Assembly (NCBI GenBank): GCA_027569505.1
Contig: JAPDFF010000012.1
Span: 248,001 to 312,000 of the forward strand
Direction: 5' to 3'
Length of the DNA stretch: 64,000 bases
Source: Chloridium humicola
Lineage: Eukaryota > Ascomycota > Sordariomycetes > Chaetosphaeriales > Chaetosphaeriaceae
The notes beneath the pieces were generated by a model. The model did not search any database. It worked only from the letters and a program-made list of their open reading frames with translations, and was not told the DNA's origin. Shown piece by piece: positions 61,640 to 64,000 of this stretch. Both the position numbers and the translations under genes were made by a program. Positions within the stretch are counted from its first letter, which is position 1; the number at the start of each line of letters is the position of its first letter.

Positions 61640-62122
61640 GGGGGCTGTGGGTTGTGGGGAGGTACTTGTACGGTTAAAAGAGATGGGTTTGAGCAGGTGC
61701 TTCTCCTATTTTTGTTCTCTTTTTGTATGGATAGAGGTACTGGAGTTGAATATGGGCTGTGATGTCGGTGCTAGTGGTGCTCGGAGCTACAGGAACAGAT
61801 GGATTACAGGACCGAGGCAACACAGGGCCGAGGGTTTGGGGGATAATTTCTAGATGGACGGGGTACCTGGCTATGGATACATGTAGCAGTTGCTGTAGGG
61901 GAACTATATGTCGAAGGACTGTCTTGCAAGGCTCTTGACACCCCGTGACCACGACATGATTGAGTCTCTGGATGCGAAAGGGGAACAAGGACGTGTTTCA
62001 CAGCCCACAACGCTCATTCCACTACTTTGAATCCTTCCTCACCTGTTCTTCTGTTTGTAGATTTTACACCCACCTTGCCTCCTCCTCAGCCACTCGCTTC
62101 TCCGCATCTTCCCTCTGCCAAG
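61640..62122. other. Intergenic
   Basis: 3' flank of the PUA-like protein gene and former promoter of the CDC37 copy. No gene is seen. Confidence 0.5.
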
Positions 62123-63405
62123 ATGGTCAATTACAGTAAATGGGTATGCTCCCTCTGTGATCCAAGTCTGTGACGAAAGAATACCCGATCCGCTGATGTA
62201 CACTGTCAGGACTTTTTGGAGCTCAGCGATGACTCCGACATTGAGGTTATTCAAACTTCGACAAACGCTCCTTCATCCGGGCGAAGCAGAACCAGATACA
62301 CATGGAGCGCCAACAGCGAAAGTTGCAGATTGAGACACTGAAGTATGAGCGTGTGATGAACGACGCTTTACTGCAACATCTCCACGTTTTGGTCTCCACC
62401 CTACAGTCACAGCACTCCAAATCTGTCCACAGGAACCCAACCGAGGTTGCGTTCCGGGCCATCATAGAGTTGGCGTCGAGCAACCCCGAGGAGGACAGGC
62501 CCCCTCCGCGTCGGATTTGACAGCTCGTATGTCAGCAAGGCCAAACTGGGGGAGACATCGAGAGACTAAACTTGAGCTGTTGAACCCAAACTACAACCCG
62601 GACGAGGTAAAGCCAGATGCTAGCAACAAGACTGCGGCAAACGACTCTGGAGACAGCGAGGAAAAGATGATCCGTGCTTCTCCAGCTGCGAAGATGTTCG
62701 CCCAAATCCCCTCCTCCGACTACCGCGCCAGCCGTAACTATCTCTCTTCGCATCCGGAAGTTCTCCTGAAAGACTCCGAAACTGAAGGGTTATTGCTCGA
62801 GGCCTAATACGCACTACTACACCACAACATTGAGAGACGCGCCCGGAAGTACGTGATCAAGCACTCCTGCTGCAATACTGTCGCACGTTAGGGCGCGACG
62901 GCGTAGCGCTTTTCTTCAAGCGTTTCACGACACCGGGCCAGCACGCGCGTGAGGTTTTTGAGAATGACATCTCTGAGAGGTTTCAGAAGATTCTCTCAAT
63001 GGCGTAGCGTGACTCCAAGCTGAGTGAGAAGGCTGTTGGACAGGTGCATTTGTACCCAGCAGATGAGAACAGCTCAATTAGGATCCAGGTGCCACCGGCT
63101 GAGAGCGAGGACGAAGGAGAGAGAAAGGCCAGGAATATTTTTGAGCAATTTGCTCCGGAAATGAGGGCAGCGTTAGAGAGTGGCTCGTTGGAAGAGGTCA
63201 ACAAGGTTCTGGCGGAAATGGAGGTATTGGATGCTGAGAAGATGGTCGGGCTTCTTGACGAGGTGAGCGGTTCCCGATTCTCGGTGGCTTTGTAACGTTG
63301 AAACTCCCGCTAATACTCTCTTGTCCTAATCGAGTGCAGGCTCGCTGTCTGAGCATTGAAGGCGAGATTATCGATGCCACAACAGAAGATGAGAAGGAGA
63401 TGTAG
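62123..63405 (+). pseudogene. CDC37: Broken, intron-containing copy of Hsp90 co-chaperone CDC37
   Basis: It begins MVNYSKW at 62123, then an intron 62144-62209 and DFLELSDDSDIEV, the hallmark Cdc37 N-terminus. A one-base loss near 62,248 shifts to FDKRSFIRAKQNQIHMERQQ and the following helix (LQIETLKYERVMNDALL). At about 62,514 the coiled-coil middle is missing: PPPR joins directly to GFDSSYVSKAKLGETS. Next come LELLNPNYNPDEVKP, SSDYRASRNYLSSHPE, a TAA at LLLEA*YALL, another shift, LGRDGVALFFKRFTTPGQHA, a TAG at SMA*RDSK, IRIQVPPAESEDEGERKA, a second intron (63263-63339) and ARCLSIEGEIIDATTEDEKEM. The Hsp90-client-kinase function cannot survive these lesions. Because CDC37 is essential in yeasts, an intact copy should exist elsewhere. 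Confidence 0.9.
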
Positions 63406-64000
63406 AACAGTACATGAACGAGACCCTTTTGGCAGTTCTTTTCGAGGCGCACTTTCACGCAAACTAGCTCAAAATGACAATCAACATGTCTCAGATTGAG
63501 CTTGGGCCCGGGGGGATGAAGTGGATTAAGCCTGCTCCTGAAGTTGCCCCTGAGCCAGGACCAGAGGATCCTGACAGAGATACTATACTGTCTGGGTCAA
63601 TGATAAACAGTTCGGCCCCGTAACTCGTACTTGACCTGAAATGATGGCACGAGATGACTGTGATAATGCCAAGGGCCGACACTATCTCGAGCTTTTGATG
63701 ACTGCTGGACAATATGCTGGTGCTAACTATCAATTAGTAGTTAGATTTTCGTCGTTATTGGGGGTCTTGCCCACTATTAGTTACTGGTATTTTGTGGATT
63801 GTGTCGCCCGAGGCGATGACTATCTATTCCTCTTCCGCAAGGCAATCTTCGCGTTGGTCTTTGTCGTCGATTTCATGCTTGTAGCTCTGGGGACCATGTA
63901 ACCCCGCCCTTCGATCTCCCCCCCCCCCCCCCCTCACTCTCTTTGTGTTTGTTCTTTTTTTTTTTCTTCTCCTTTTCTTTTCTCTCTTCTTTTCCCCTTT
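63406..64000. other. Right-end spacer
   Basis: Two short open frames (63474-63622 and 63641-63901; the latter with hydrophobic segments) have no recognisable family. A 16-base C run lies at 63918-63933 and is followed by a pyrimidine-only tract to the window end. No gene is supported. Confidence 0.4.
63918..63933. repeat. Homopolymer C tract and pyrimidine-rich tail
   Basis: Sixteen consecutive C followed by about 65 bases almost purely C/T up to the window end. Confidence 0.8.

Noticed and set aside
63641..63901. 86-codon hydrophobic frame near the window end
   Set aside because: No recognisable family, no presequence or cofactor motif, and it is surrounded by pseudogene debris.
1..64000. 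CRISPR arrays, operons, Shine-Dalgarno sites, rRNA genes
   Set aside because: The window is fungal nuclear DNA with spliceosomal introns; no such bacterial features or rRNA sequence were seen.

Overview
The window is nuclear DNA of a filamentous ascomycete, most likely a Sordariomycete close to the Chaetomiaceae/Sordariales. Genes carry few short GT-AG introns (about 50-100 nt, with CTAAC-like branch points), coding regions are GC-rich, tRNA genes are intron-containing, and proteins such as carboxy-muconate cyclase, complex I 30 kDa subunit, Not4, Sec3 and Kar5 are of filamentous-fungal type. Gene models were built by hand from reading frames and splice signals; no search was run.

Layout: 1-745 start of a TOK1-type K+ channel (minus, cut by the window edge); 1423-3133 mitochondrial-type alpha/beta-hydrolase-like protein; 3679-4977 PAP phosphatase (MET22/HAL2), convergent with 5086-5971 mitochondrial ribosomal protein uL6m; 6940-8524 nuclear-fusion protein KAR5; 9121-9933 kinase-like pseudogene; 10443-11658 and 12919-13879 a divergent aromatic-catabolism pair (carboxy-cis,cis-muconate cyclase and intradiol dioxygenase); 14472-14578 tRNA-Leu; 15388-16307 complex I 30 kDa subunit; 17085-23095 NOT4, apparently with short and long C-terminal forms.

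The accessory-looking part runs from about 24.0 to 31.6 kb and lies between two intron-containing tRNA-Pro genes. It holds three small secreted protein genes of one family (one internally deleted) and a nested pair of DNA transposons: a Fot1/Pogo-like element with 47-bp perfect inverted repeats inside a non-coding element with about 39-bp inverted repeats, each bordered by TA duplications.

From 32 kb the core genome resumes: C3HC zinc-finger protein (32011-33827), copper P1B ATPase CCC2 (34552-38214), sulfite reductase flavoprotein MET10 (40563-43754), hydroxyacid-oxoacid transhydrogenase (44323-46040), an acidic disordered protein (47611-48792) and exocyst SEC3 (49970-54375). The right end mixes decay and core: a three-lesion pseudogene of a fungal family (55470-57513), a large nuclear-looking protein with a PUA/ASCH-like domain and a QRHT repeat under a pair of ACGCGT boxes (58139-61639), and a broken, intron-bearing copy of the Hsp90 co-chaperone gene CDC37 (62123-63405).

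Functional links: CMLE and the dioxygenase share a divergent promoter and act in ring cleavage; MET22 and MET10 both serve sulfate assimilation but sit 36 kb apart; NOT4, SEC3, KAR5, CCC2, uL6m and complex I are unrelated housekeeping genes.
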